The notes under the pieces: model-generated
What the model saw: only the letters and a program-made list of their open reading frames with translations
Databases searched by the model: none
Told to the model about the DNA's origin: nothing
Part shown: positions 1 to 8,705 of the stretch, one piece after another
Numbering within the stretch: the first letter of the stretch is position 1
How the letters are laid out: every line of letters starts with the position of its first letter
Origin: an uncultured Eubacteriales bacterium
GTDB taxonomy: Bacteria; Bacillota; Clostridia; Oscillospirales; CAG-272
Reading direction: 5' to 3'
Length of the DNA stretch: 64,000 bases
Assembly (NCBI GenBank): GCA_905210485.1
Contig: CAJLXA010000004.1
Span: 7,586 to 71,585 of the forward strand
Program-made: the position numbers and the translations under genes

Positions 1-3000
1 GGCGACGCCGTGAGAGCCGCTCTCGCCAATGATCCCCGCAACCGCCATCTTTCCCGCCAGCTTCTGCTTCTCCCCGGCGCCAAAATCAAAACCATCGACG
101 CCTTTTGCGGCGATATTCTGCGCACCGGCGCCACCACGATCGGACTCTCGCCGCAATTCCGCGTTGCCGACGAGACCGAACGTATGCTCCTGGCGCGGGA
201 CATCATGGACGGACTGATTGACGATCTCTATGCCGGCGGTGCGGACGGCATTACCGCCGACGAATTTGCCGCCATGGCCGAAGAGATCTGCGGCGTAAGA
301 AACGACGACTCGCTTGCCGACATTCTTTTGGAACTGGCGGACAACCTTTCCGGCTACGCCGAGGGCAGCCGGCGCCTTTTCGGTTATGCCGACCGCGCCG
401 CCGAAGACGCGGAACGCGAAATACTGAAAACGCCATACGGCATAGCGACGCGGCGCGCCGCCGCCGATCTTGCCGACCATTACCTTGCCGCATACGAAGC
501 GCTTATCCGCGATATATCCGCCGAGGCTCCCGACTCCAAATGGATCGCGTTTCTCACCGCAGAATGCGCCGCCATACGCGGATTCCGGGATTCTCTTTCC
601 CGTACCTATGCCGAGGCGCGATCGGTCGCATACGCTTTTCCCTTTGCGACCGCCCCCTCCGTCCCCGCGAAAAAGCGCACCGCGGCCGAAGATTTCGCGC
701 GAACCGTTCGCATGACATTCAAAAAAGATTTTCAATCGTTATGTAAATCACGGTTTACATGTTCAGCGGAATATTATAAAGAATCCATTGTCCGCACGGC
801 GCGCTTCACGTCGCTTCTCGCCAAGGTGATCGACCTTTTCAATGTGCGCTTCCGCGCCGAAAAAAAGCGGCGCGCCATCTGCGACTTCGGCGACCTTGAA
901 ACCTATACGTTGTCTCTGCTTATAAAAGACGGGGAACCCACCCGTCTCGCGCGCACGCTGTCGCAGGCATACGACTACATCTACATTGATGAGTATCAGG
1001 ACGTGAACTCCATGCAACACCGGATATTCACCGCCATCGGCCGGGAAAACAATATCTTCATGGTCGGCGACGTGAAGCAAAGCATCTATTCGTTCCGCCA
1101 TGCGGAGCCGGATATTTTCACGCACCTGAAACGCACTTTTCCGCCGCTCTCCGCGGCCGGGGATTCTCCCGCGGCCACCATCTTCATGTCGAGAAATTTC
1201 CGCTGTGACCGCAATGTCATTTCGTTCACGAACGCCGTTTTCGACCGCCTTTTCGGCGCGGCCGGCGAATCCATCGCCTATGAGGCGGGCGACCGTCTCG
1301 AATACGGAAAGAATCAGCCGGAAAACGACGTTCCCGTTACGCTTGCGCTTTTTGGCGCGCATGCTGACGATGACGACGACGATGAAATATCCGATGACGC
1401 GGACAGTGCCCCCGACGATACGGAAAACGCGTCCCCCGTTTTTGACGCCGAAATCCGCTATGTTGTGGAGGAAATCCGCCGTCTTCTCCGCGACGGCCGT
1501 CTGGATAACGGCGAAAAAATCCGTCCGAAAGACATCGCCGTTCTGCTCCGCAACGGCAAAGGCGATGCCGAAAAGTTCCGCCGCGCACTGGAAAGCGGCG
1601 GTATTCCCGCCGCGGCCGACGACGCGCGCGACTTCTTCCTGAATCCCGAAATTCTGCTTGTTCTCTCGCTCCTGCACGCCATTGACAATCCGCGGCGCGA
1701 TATACCGCTGGCCGGACTTCTGCGTTCGCCGCTTTACCGCTTCACAATGGACGAACTTTGCCGGATACGCGCGGAGGGCGAACGCGGCGAAACGCTGTAC
1801 GACGCCGTTCTCCGCTACCGCGATAACCACCCGGACAACGAAAAGGTCTCCTTTTTCATAACGGAACTGGAACGCTTCCGCGATATGGCGGAGGGAATCC
1901 CCGTAGACGAACTGATCCGCCGCCTGTATGCCGACACCGCGCTCGTCACTCTGGCGGATAACGGTAAAAACGGCAAAGACGCGCGGAAAAATCTGTTACT
2001 GCTTTACCACTATGCGCGGACGTTTGAAGCCTCTTCTTTCCGCGGGCTCTATCAGTTCATTTCCTATATCGACGAAATCATACGTCAGAAGAAAACCGTC
2101 CCGGCAACAAAAGGCGACGCCGGCGATACGGACGCCGTGCGCATCATGACCGTGCACCATTCCAAGGGTCTTGAATTCCCCGTATGTTTCCTTGCGCGCA
2201 CCGGCCGCGCCTTCAGTACGCAAAGCATCAAAAAGCCGCTTCTCTTCGACCCCGCGCTCGGCACGGCCGTCCGCTTCCGTGACGAAACGGGACTTGCGCT
2301 CACGGATAATCCCGTGCGGCGCGCCGTCATATCCGGCATAACCGAAGCGCAGAACGAAGAAGAAATGCGCGTCCTGTATGTCGCCCTGACGCGTGCGCGC
2401 GAACGCCTCTATGTCACCGGCAGTGCGCCCGCGCGGGGAAATGTGGAAAAACTGCTGGAACGCGCCGCCTGCGACCGACGCTTTTTCTCACGCTATACCG
2501 CCAAAACCGCACGTACGCACCTCGACATGATTCTTGCCGCGCTGAACGGGCGCGCCGCGTTTTACACGCAGATTACGCCGGAAGAAAGCGAAACGGAAAC
2601 GGCGGAAGTAATCCACGCGGAAGCCGCCGCCCCCGCAAACGCCGCCGTCGACGCGGAACCCCTCGCGCGCCGTTTTTCATTCCGCTACCCGTATCTCGCC
2701 GTTTCGCTTCTGCCAAGCAAGCTCTCGGTCTCCAAACTGTCCCCGACGGCGCTCGACAGCCGGGACGACGGCGAAGTTGTCCTCACCGTAAGCGACGAAG
2801 ACCGCACGCCGAAAAAGACCCCGCTTCCGCGTTTCATGCGCGAAGTGCGCGAACCGACCGCCGCCGAACGCGGCACCGCCACGCACCTCTTTATGCAGTT
2901 CTGCGATTTTTCCCGCCTGCGCACCGACACCGCCGCAACCGAACTTTGCCGCCTTGCCGACCTGCATTTCATCGACAAAGCGGACGCGGACATCGTCTTC

Positions 3001-3441
3001 GTCGACGAAGCGGAAGCGTTCCGCCGTTCGGCGCTCTTCCGCGAACTCGGCGGCGCCGCGAAAATCTACCGCGAACTGCGTTTTCACGCGCGTTTCCCCG
3101 CGGTAAACTTCACCCGCGATCCCGCGTTGCAAAAAGCGCTGAAAGACGAATTCCTGCTGGTGCAGGGCGTTATCGACTGCATATACTTCCGCAGTGACGG
3201 CACCTATGTCCTGCTCGACTACAAAACCGATCGCGTGGGCAGAACGGAATCCCGCGCGGCCGCCGCGGAAAGGCTCCGCCTCCGGCATACGGAGCAACTG
3301 TCCTATTACGCCGCCGCCGCAACGCATATTTTCGGCGCGCCGCCCGCCGATGTCCTTTTGTATTCTCTCCCGCTTGCCGACACCGTAAAAATTGATCCTC
3401 TGCCGATAGACGCCTTATCGCTGCCGATGGAAAATCCATAA
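1..3441 (+). CDS. addA: AddA helicase/nuclease subunit (5' end outside the window)
   Basis: ATP-dependent 3'-5' helicase and nuclease subunit of the AddAB complex, which resects double-strand breaks for recombination. The frame is open from base 1, so the start and the Walker A motif lie upstream; 1146 residues are visible against roughly 1200 in the family. Superfamily 1 motifs appear in order: the TIDAFC segment, Walker B IYIDEYQDV, the GDVKQSIYSFR motif, RNFRC, TVHHSKGLEFPV, and VLYVALTRARERLY. A C-terminal RecB-type nuclease domain follows, with GTATHLFMQF and an LDYKTD motif supplying the catalytic Asp and Lys. An Asp-rich insert lies near residue 455. A 20-bp palindrome of a recurrent family lies inside the coding sequence at 741-760. 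addB would be expected upstream. Confident from motif order and length. Confidence 0.96.
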   Translation, partial: GDAVRAALANDPRNRHLSRQLLLLPGAKIKTIDAFCGDILRTGATTIGLSPQFRVADETERMLLARDIMDGLIDDLYAGGADGITADEFAAMAEEICGVRNDDSLADILLELADNLSGYAEGSRRLFGYADRAAEDAEREILKTPYGIATRRAAADLADHYLAAYEALIRDISAEAPDSKWIAFLTAECAAIRGFRDSLSRTYAEARSVAYAFPFATAPSVPAKKRTAAEDFARTVRMTFKKDFQSLCKSRFTCSAEYYKESIVRTARFTSLLAKVIDLFNVRFRAEKKRRAICDFGDLETYTLSLLIKDGEPTRLARTLSQAYDYIYIDEYQDVNSMQHRIFTAIGRENNIFMVGDVKQSIYSFRHAEPDIFTHLKRTFPPLSAAGDSPAATIFMSRNFRCDRNVISFTNAVFDRLFGAAGESIAYEAGDRLEYGKNQPENDVPVTLALFGAHADDDDDDEISDDADSAPDDTENASPVFDAEIRYVVEEIRRLLRDGRLDNGEKIRPKDIAVLLRNGKGDAEKFRRALESGGIPAAADDARDFFLNPEILLVLSLLHAIDNPRRDIPLAGLLRSPLYRFTMDELCRIRAEGERGETLYDAVLRYRDNHPDNEKVSFFITELERFRDMAEGIPVDELIRRLYADTALVTLADNGKNGKDARKNLLLLYHYARTFEASSFRGLYQFISYIDEIIRQKKTVPATKGDAGDTDAVRIMTVHHSKGLEFPVCFLARTGRAFSTQSIKKPLLFDPALGTAVRFRDETGLALTDNPVRRAVISGITEAQNEEEMRVLYVALTRARERLYVTGSAPARGNVEKLLERAACDRRFFSRYTAKTARTHLDMILAALNGRAAFYTQITPEESETETAEVIHAEAAAPANAAVDAEPLARRFSFRYPYLAVSLLPSKLSVSKLSPTALDSRDDGEVVLTVSDEDRTPKKTPLPRFMREVREPTAAERGTATHLFMQFCDFSRLRTDTAATELCRLADLHFIDKADADIVFVDEAEAFRRSALFRELGGAAKIYRELRFHARFPAVNFTRDPALQKALKDEFLLVQGVIDCIYFRSDGTYVLLDYKTDRVGRTESRAAAAERLRLRHTEQLSYYAAAATHIFGAPPADVLLYSLPLADTVKIDPLPIDALSLPMENP
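741..760. promoter_or_regulatory. Recurrent palindrome ATGTAAA-N6-TTTACAT inside addA
   Basis: Perfect inverted repeat with 7-bp arms and a 6-nt centre. It is one of a set of closely similar sites in this window (3444, 39265, 56572 and weaker ones). Its position inside a coding sequence argues against an ordinary promoter operator. The function is unknown. Confidence 0.4.
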
Positions 3442-3443
3442 TT

Positions 3444-3463
3444 TTGTAAATCATATTTTACAT
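3444..3463. promoter_or_regulatory. Recurrent palindrome TTGTAAA-N6-TTTACAT
   Basis: Inverted repeat immediately after the addA stop, nested in a longer imperfect palindrome (TCCATAATT ... AATTATGGA, about 3435-3472). It has the same architecture as the sites at 741, 39265 and 56572. Confidence 0.45.
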
Positions 3464-3473
3464 AATTATGGAT

Positions 3474-3509
3474 AAAAAGGAATCTGCAACCTATTGCGGA
3501 TTCCTTTTT
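3474..3509 (+). terminator. Terminator of addA
   Basis: A 16-bp stem (left arm from 3474, right arm to 3509, one G-U pair) with the 4-nt loop CCTA, ending in a T tract. It lies 33 bases after the addA stop. Confidence 0.8.
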
Positions 3510-3663
3510 TATTTTGTGCGCCGATTGTATTATATATGGAAGAAAAACGGATATACTGAATGAAAGTGCCAACAAATACCGCAAGAACGCTGTTATTACC
3601 ATTCATAAAATCAGACGCGGCGGCAACATTAAAAACAGAGAAAGAAAATCGGGGTAAAAATAA

Positions 3664-4821
3664 ATGAACAAACAAAAACGATGCGTCGCGTTCCTGCTCG
3701 CGGCGATCTCCTTATTTCTGCCGTCGTCGCTCGTCTGTTCGGCCCGCGGCGAAACGGACATTGCACCTTGTTTTCAGACCATTGCCGGCGAAGAGAAAAC
3801 GATTTCGGAAAAAAACGTTTCCGTATCGCCGCCCGGCGTTTACACCTACCTTGACAACGCCGTGCTTCCCACAGATAAGACCGCCGGAAAGCGCGAAGTT
3901 CTGCTCGGCGGCATGAACTTCGGCGTCCGCATTTCTTCGGACGGCGTTCTGGTCGTGGGTCTCGGCGACAACGACGGCAAGGCCATGAAAGACTCTCCCG
4001 CCTATAAAGCGGGAATTCGCACCAAAGATATTATCATTGCCATCAACGGCAAAAAAGTCATGACGACCGAAGACGTTGCGGCCGCTATACACGCCGCCGG
4101 TAAACAGCCGCTTGTTATCCTGTGCCGGCGCATGGGAAACGAAAAGGAATTTACCGTGCAACCGGAAACCGATAAAAACGGCGAACCGCGTATCGGCGTG
4201 TGGCTCCGCGACAGTTCGGCCGGCATCGGCACCGTCACTTTTATTGACCCGCAGAACGGCGCGTTCGGCGGCCTCGGCCACGGCATATGCGATATGGATA
4301 CGGGCAACCTGATCCCTCTCCGCCGCGGTGAAGTACGCGACGCGGTCATCACGGGTCTTACGCGCGGCGAAACGGGGAAACCCGGTGAAATGCGCGGCTA
4401 TCTCGGCAAAAACAAATGCGGCTCTCTGATCGCCAACACCGGCGCAGGCGTCTTCGGCGTCTATACGCAGATTCCGTCGGGCGGCGTGATGATTCCCGTT
4501 GCTTCGCCGGAAGAAGTCACGGTCGGCGACGCCACTCTGTATACCACGTTGGACTGCGGCGAAATCCGTCCGTACAGTATCCGTATTACCGGCATTGACC
4601 GCGCCGGAGCGGAAACCAAGTCTTTCACCCTGGAAGTGACCGACAAGACCCTGCTCCAGAAGAGCGGCGGCATCATTCAGGGCATGAGCGGCAGTCCGAT
4701 CGTCCAGAACGGGAAACTTGTCGGCGCCGTCACGCATGTTCTGATTTCCGATCCCAAAAACGGATACGGAATATTCCTTAACAACATGATAAACGCTATG
4801 CCGGAACTTCTGCGGCCGTAA
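3664..4821 (+). CDS. spoIVB: SpoIVB-like serine peptidase (S55 family)
   Basis: In spore formers SpoIVB is secreted from the forespore and cleaves SpoIVFA, releasing the SpoIVFB protease that activates sigma-K. The 385-residue protein has an N-terminal signal or anchor segment (about residues 5-26). A PDZ domain follows (about 85-165, including SPAYKAGIRTKDIIIAINGK). The S55 peptidase domain contains GGLGHGI (catalytic His206) and QGMSGSPI (catalytic Ser342). The length is close to the family norm. The first ATG is used, with only a weak ribosome binding site. It lies after a strong addA terminator, so it is transcribed separately. Its presence suggests a sporulating ancestor, but other sporulation genes are not in view. 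Confidence 0.93.
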   Translation: MNKQKRCVAFLLAAISLFLPSSLVCSARGETDIAPCFQTIAGEEKTISEKNVSVSPPGVYTYLDNAVLPTDKTAGKREVLLGGMNFGVRISSDGVLVVGLGDNDGKAMKDSPAYKAGIRTKDIIIAINGKKVMTTEDVAAAIHAAGKQPLVILCRRMGNEKEFTVQPETDKNGEPRIGVWLRDSSAGIGTVTFIDPQNGAFGGLGHGICDMDTGNLIPLRRGEVRDAVITGLTRGETGKPGEMRGYLGKNKCGSLIANTGAGVFGVYTQIPSGGVMIPVASPEEVTVGDATLYTTLDCGEIRPYSIRITGIDRAGAETKSFTLEVTDKTLLQKSGGIIQGMSGSPIVQNGKLVGAVTHVLISDPKNGYGIFLNNMINAMPELLRP

Positions 4822-4830
4822 CGGCGCCAA

Positions 4831-4873
4831 AATGTAAAAACACAGAACCGTAACGGTTCTGTGTTTTTACATT
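4831..4873. terminator. Bidirectional terminator between spoIVB and a convergent lipoprotein gene
   Basis: A nearly perfect inverted repeat with arms of about 20 bases centred on base 4852. A-rich and T-rich outer arms on both sides let it act in both directions. Confidence 0.8.
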
Positions 4874-4911
4874 CGTGTTTTCTTCGCTTAAGACGGTTTG
4901 TTTCCGCCGGA

Positions 4912-6783
4912 TCACGCCGGCTCTTTGTCTATATCCCAGTTCAGTCCCGAACGGAGAATGAACTTCTCCAGTTCCGTGTCAAACGCACCAACGTCTTCGT
5001 ATATTCTATACCTAAGCACAGTATTCGCTGCAAAAAATATTTCTTTGTACGCCTCCAAATCAGACATTCCAGCAAATTGATCTTCATTTAACCACACATT
5101 GTAAACGCAGGGAACATACTTTACTTCACCGAATTTTTGAAGTTTCAATATTCCTATAACGTTGTAACTAAGCTCATCGCCGCGTTTATGGCAATGATGT
5201 TGTTCCTGCCAAGTTTTGCAGATAGTAATGTCATAGCCTGCGTTCAGATATGATTTAATGTCATCCGGAACATTTTCTGCTCCGGACTTTGCAAGGTCAA
5301 TGATGCTCTGTAATGCATTATATTTGTCCGTGTCTGCAAATTCGGTAATTCTTCGAGAAGTTCCCGTGGAATATTTTATTTTAAAGCCATCTTCAAATGA
5401 GCTATCCTGTTCAATCCTCTCTTGAACTGCTAAAAATCCTTCGTCGCCACAGTCAACAAGTGCACTCAAACCATTTCCTTCCAAACTTATGAACATTAAT
5501 TTTCTTCCATTACGGCTTACTAGTGTATCAGTTTCAAATTCTTTTATTCTATCCAAAATTCTTATGTTTTCTTCCAAATCTTTTGAAATTTCAACTGTTT
5601 TCTCTAGTGTGTTATATGTCTTTTTATTACCTTCAACGCTCAAATCTTCTTTTTCTATTCTGAATGTATAACTGCCTGCTGTTTTTACATGTTTCAGCAC
5701 ATCAACAGTTGGAACGTCTAATTGTTCAACTTCTTTACCATCTAAAAATATGTGATAGCACCAATTATGCATCTGGTCTTTTTCCGTATCCTCCCACGTT
5801 ATGTATTGATTGTCTTTATCATACACAATGTTGAACAATGCCTTTGTTACGTTAGGGTCGTCGGTCGGTTGGTTGTCCTCTGCTTCATCGCTGTCGGTTA
5901 TCCCCATCATGTCTTTGATTTCCTTTGTGAGATTGGGATATGCCGTCACATCGGCGGGGCGTGTCACTTTCGGTATATTGTCGAACGTGTACGTGCTTAC
6001 CGATTCCCACCGGTAGGCCATCTTCGTGCCGCCTATTTTACATTCACAATCTACGCTCGTCACTGTCTTATCAAGATTACCTCTGGCGTCAAAATACACC
6101 TTGATAACGCAGTTCTTTGTGTTTATATCGGCGTTTTCGGGGATTCCCAGAGCCTCAACAAAACCCGACATACTGTCGGCCACCGACACGCCGTCCACAT
6201 CTATGGTATAATAGTACAGGTCACCGTCCCGCTGATACGTGATACCGCGGAACCATTCTTTCGCTATTTCCATCAGACCCTCGCTCTCGGAAGAGGCGTC
6301 CAATCCGGCCATGCGGTATCCGGCTTTCATAAAACTGTTATAGGAAATATTGGCATAGGCTTTGTCTGACACGCCGTCTTCCGTCGCATCTATGTACATA
6401 TCGTTTCCGAGGAAACTCATTTCGGAAAGAGAAACGGTCTTGTGCTGCTGTCCTCCCGATTCGAGCGTTGTTTCCGTTCTGTCGGTTATGCGCGCGCAAG
6501 TGCCGTTTTCACCCGGCTGACGGTCATTGCGTACCACTTCGCTTGACGAATAGTATTGAATATCCAGAACAGAGCCGTCGGCCATCGTGACGCTGCCCGT
6601 GGCGGTCTCCGTGGTGGTCTGCACGGAACGGCCGATGTTCTTATCGACATACTCCGCGGCCGCCTGATAAAGTTCATACGGCGTTTTACCGTTCAGCGTT
6701 TTCTCGCCGTTGTCGCACGCGGCAAGGCAGGCAATGGCGGTCAGAATAACCGCGGTCAAAAACAAGCATATTGTTCTTTTCAT
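4912..6783 (-). CDS. Putative lipoprotein with compositionally foreign C-terminal half
   Basis: A 623-residue protein of unknown function. The ATG at 6783 is chosen because AAGGGG lies 7 bases upstream and the product then begins with a lipoprotein signal peptide ending in the lipobox LAAC, followed by DNGEK. The N-terminal half (to about residue 310) is beta-rich and resembles surface lipoproteins with YELYQAAAEYVDK-type openings. Base composition changes sharply near 5850. The 5' half is GC-rich and avoids UUA, CUA and UCA like its neighbours, while the 3' half (4960-5850) is AT-rich with ordinary codon use. This suggests fusion or replacement of the C-terminal domain. The protein is exported and membrane-anchored; no enzymatic motif was recognised. 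It converges on spoIVB. Confidence 0.75.
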   Translation of the reverse strand: MKRTICLFLTAVILTAIACLAACDNGEKTLNGKTPYELYQAAAEYVDKNIGRSVQTTTETATGSVTMADGSVLDIQYYSSSEVVRNDRQPGENGTCARITDRTETTLESGGQQHKTVSLSEMSFLGNDMYIDATEDGVSDKAYANISYNSFMKAGYRMAGLDASSESEGLMEIAKEWFRGITYQRDGDLYYYTIDVDGVSVADSMSGFVEALGIPENADINTKNCVIKVYFDARGNLDKTVTSVDCECKIGGTKMAYRWESVSTYTFDNIPKVTRPADVTAYPNLTKEIKDMMGITDSDEAEDNQPTDDPNVTKALFNIVYDKDNQYITWEDTEKDQMHNWCYHIFLDGKEVEQLDVPTVDVLKHVKTAGSYTFRIEKEDLSVEGNKKTYNTLEKTVEISKDLEENIRILDRIKEFETDTLVSRNGRKLMFISLEGNGLSALVDCGDEGFLAVQERIEQDSSFEDGFKIKYSTGTSRRITEFADTDKYNALQSIIDLAKSGAENVPDDIKSYLNAGYDITICKTWQEQHHCHKRGDELSYNVIGILKLQKFGEVKYVPCVYNVWLNEDQFAGMSDLEAYKEIFFAANTVLRYRIYEDVGAFDTELEKFILRSGLNWDIDKEPA

Positions 6784-6893
6784 GAGTTTACCCCTTATTT
6801 TATTTTTATTTTTCATTATGATATAACGATAGGAAAAAGCGCGGCCGCCGAACGGGCGCATCGGACGGCGGTCATGCGCTTCCTGCGGAGCGG

Positions 6894-7163
6894 TTAACCG
6901 AAAATGCCAGCGGCACCTGCCGCGCCGCCGACGGCGACAAGAATGATAACCAACAGCACGGCAATAATAATGAATGTGCAGAAAAAGCTTCTTGCGAAAC
7001 TGCGGCGATTGATATTGCTGTCACTGAGTGCAAACACAATCAGGCATATCTGTCCGATCAGCGGAATGGCGAAAAGAATGGTCAGGAAAAAATAACTCCA
7101 TGCGCCGATCGGCCGGTATTTATCCGGAATTTTTGCGATCTCGTTCAGTTCAATTTGCGTCAT
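6894..7163 (-). CDS. Small two-helix membrane protein
   Basis: An 89-residue protein with two hydrophobic segments (about residues 22-45 and 60-85). The conserved-looking centre FALSDSNINRRSFARSFF resembles a small uncharacterised membrane protein family of gut Firmicutes. GAGGATA lies 6 bases before the ATG. A consensus promoter lies about 90 bases upstream. It is divergent from the XRE regulator at 7354, which may control it. No function can be assigned. Confidence 0.7.
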   Translation of the reverse strand: MTQIELNEIAKIPDKYRPIGAWSYFFLTILFAIPLIGQICLIVFALSDSNINRRSFARSFFCTFIIIAVLLVIILVAVGGAAGAAGIFG

Positions 7164-7249
7164 AATCTTATCCTCGCTTTATTTCATCATGTCCGGCTTT
7201 CCGTATACATCCGCGCCGAAACGCATACTAAAAATAGCCATCTGTCTGC

Positions 7250-7278
7250 ATTATACTACAATAATTATCCAATGTCAA
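7250..7278 (-). promoter_or_regulatory. Consensus sigma-A promoter for the small membrane protein
   Basis: On the minus strand TTGACA (7278-7273), 17 bases, then TATAAT (7255-7250). This is a perfect match to the vegetative consensus, giving a leader of about 80 bases before the start at 7163. Confidence 0.85.
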
Positions 7279-7353
7279 CATAATTGACTATTTAAAATGG
7301 TAATATGACCAATTCATGTGTGCGATAATAGAGGCTGTAAGGGGGGCGACAAG

Positions 7354-7668
7354 ATGGACTATGAACAACTGATCCGCAAACGGCTGACGGAACTCCGGCT
7401 GAAAAAAGGCCTTTCGGAATGTAAACTCAGTTACGAACTGGGACACAGCAAAGGATATATTCAAAGCATCACATCGGGACATGCTTTGCCGTCAATGAGT
7501 GAATTTCTGTATATGTGCCGTTATTTTGACATCACACCGGCGGAGTTTTTCTCCGACAACATCGACGAAGAACAGGTTACGCACCGCTTGTCGGAAATCA
7601 CCGAGCGCCTGTCTCCCGAAGACCGGGCTCTGCTCCTGTCTTTTGCCGAACGGCTTTTTCGCGGGTAA
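7354..7668 (+). CDS. XRE-family helix-turn-helix regulator
   Basis: A 104-residue DNA-binding protein. The ATG at 7354 is chosen because AAGGGGGG lies just upstream; an earlier in-frame ATG at 7318 lacks a ribosome binding site. The XRE/Cro-type helix-turn-helix covers residues 6-60, with LRLKKGLSECKLSYELG followed by the recognition helix around SKGYIQSITSG. A short C-terminal helix (RLSEITERLSPEDRALLLSF) probably mediates dimerisation. It is divergent from the small membrane protein gene and ends at a strong terminator. Its target genes are unknown. Confidence 0.85.
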   Translation: MDYEQLIRKRLTELRLKKGLSECKLSYELGHSKGYIQSITSGHALPSMSEFLYMCRYFDITPAEFFSDNIDEEQVTHRLSEITERLSPEDRALLLSFAERLFRG

Positions 7669-7718
7669 AAATCGCGCCGGAGAAAGCAAAACCGCCGTCT
7701 TTCCGTTATATCGCCTAT

Positions 7719-7759
7719 AAAAAACCTTGAGGGGACAAAATGTCTCATCAAGGTTTTTT
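7719..7759 (+). terminator. Terminator of the XRE gene
   Basis: AAAAAACCTTGA (7719-7730) pairs with TCAAGGTTTTTT (7748-7759), with further pairing inside the loop and a T-rich tail. Confidence 0.85.
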
Positions 7760-8062
7760 CTGTTTTTTCTATAGGATATTCGTTTTTTCCATAAGATATT
7801 ATATTCAAAGAGGGAAACGGCGTTCCTCCGTCATGCGGGCGGCAAAATTTCCGGCCGCGGGCACCGACCGTAAGATTCCGGTGAAAGTCCGGAAAAAAGC
7901 GACCGCACCCGTTGACGGCAATCGCGGAACATGGCGTGCGTTGCGGGTGCGGCGTGCGTTGCGGGTGTGGCGTGCGTTGCGGGACATGGCGTGCGTTGCG
8001 GGACATGGCGTGCGTTGCGGGGCGCGGTGTGCGCTTTGCCGAAAGAGCGTTTATACAAAAGG
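7760..8062. other. Gene-free stretch holding a minisatellite
   Basis: Apart from the 18-19 bp repeat array at about 7927-8020 no gene, RNA or promoter was recognised here. Open frames in this stretch are low-complexity translations of the repeat. Confidence 0.5.
7927..8020. repeat. Minisatellite of 18-19 bp units
   Basis: Five consecutive units share the core GGCGTGCGTTGCG, preceded by GGACAT, GGTGC or GGTGT. The last two full units are identical. Units are contiguous, so this is not a CRISPR array. The core is also found, singly and diverged, near 20.0 kb and 61.3 kb. Confidence 0.85.
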
Positions 8063-8089
8063 CCCGCGGCGCCGGAAAAGCGCCGCGGG
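8063..8089 (-). terminator. Terminator of the rimO-pgsA operon
   Basis: CCCGCGGCGC and GCGCCGCGGG form a 10-bp GC-rich stem with a 7-base loop, 19 bases past the pgsA stop. On the minus strand it is followed by CCTTTTGT. Confidence 0.7.
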
Positions 8090-8108
8090 ACAAAGACATA
8101 TTTGGTTT

Positions 8109-8705
8109 TCAGTCGCTTTCGCGCACGACAGGGAAATAAGCGCGGAGATAATCGGCGCCCGACCAGAGGGTCGTCACAATCATGACGGCGGAGAAAATAT
8201 AGGTCAGAAGATAAACGCCCTGCGAAACGAGGGAGGGAAGCAGAAGCGGCTCAAGAATCATGGCGAGAATACCGAAAATCTGGCTCACCGTTTTCATCTT
8301 TCCGAGGAAACTGGCCGCGACCACAACGCCGCTCTGCCCCGATACGACGAGCCGGAGCGACGTAACGCCGAGTTCGCGGAAAACAATGATAACCGTTACC
8401 CACAAAAGAATCGGCGTGATGTCGGTGAGAACAACGCACATGGTGATGAGCGCCGAAAACACCATAAACTTATCGGCAAGCGGATCAATGAATTTGCCGA
8501 AATTGGTAACAAGGCCGTATTTACGGGCGATTTTGCCGTCCAGCATATCGGTGAGAGAGGTGACCGCAAAAATGATCGCCGGAACAACGCGGCCGGCTAT
8601 CGGCATCGCCTGCATATAGTACAGCGCGGCAACAAAGAACGGTACGAGAACGCACCTTAAAAGCGAGAGCGCGTTCGGCAGATTCATAATGCCTTTTTTA
8701 TTCAT
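8109..8705 (-). CDS. pgsA: CDP-diacylglycerol-glycerol-3-phosphate 3-phosphatidyltransferase
   Basis: It makes phosphatidylglycerophosphate from CDP-diacylglycerol and glycerol 3-phosphate, the committed step of phosphatidylglycerol synthesis in the cytoplasmic membrane. At 198 residues it has the usual size and several membrane helices. The CDP-alcohol phosphotransferase signature is complete: D56-G57, A60-R61, G70, D74 and D78 with the standard spacing. Its ATG overlaps the rimO stop as ATGA, so the two are probably translationally coupled. It is the last gene of a five-gene operon and is followed by a GC-rich terminator. Assignment to PgsA rather than another CDP-alcohol transferase rests on length and the common rimO-pgsA linkage. 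Confidence 0.93.
   Translation of the reverse strand: MNKKGIMNLPNALSLLRCVLVPFFVAALYYMQAMPIAGRVVPAIIFAVTSLTDMLDGKIARKYGLVTNFGKFIDPLADKFMVFSALITMCVVLTDITPILLWVTVIIVFRELGVTSLRLVVSGQSGVVVAASFLGKMKTVSQIFGILAMILEPLLLPSLVSQGVYLLTYIFSAVMIVTTLWSGADYLRAYFPVVRESD

Noticed and set aside
7927..8020. CRISPR array
   Set aside because: Units are contiguous without spacers and no cas gene is nearby.
7740..8660. A plus-strand open frame of 306 codons over the minisatellite and pgsA
   Set aside because: It is made of the tandem repeat and the antisense of pgsA; no ribosome binding site or family match.
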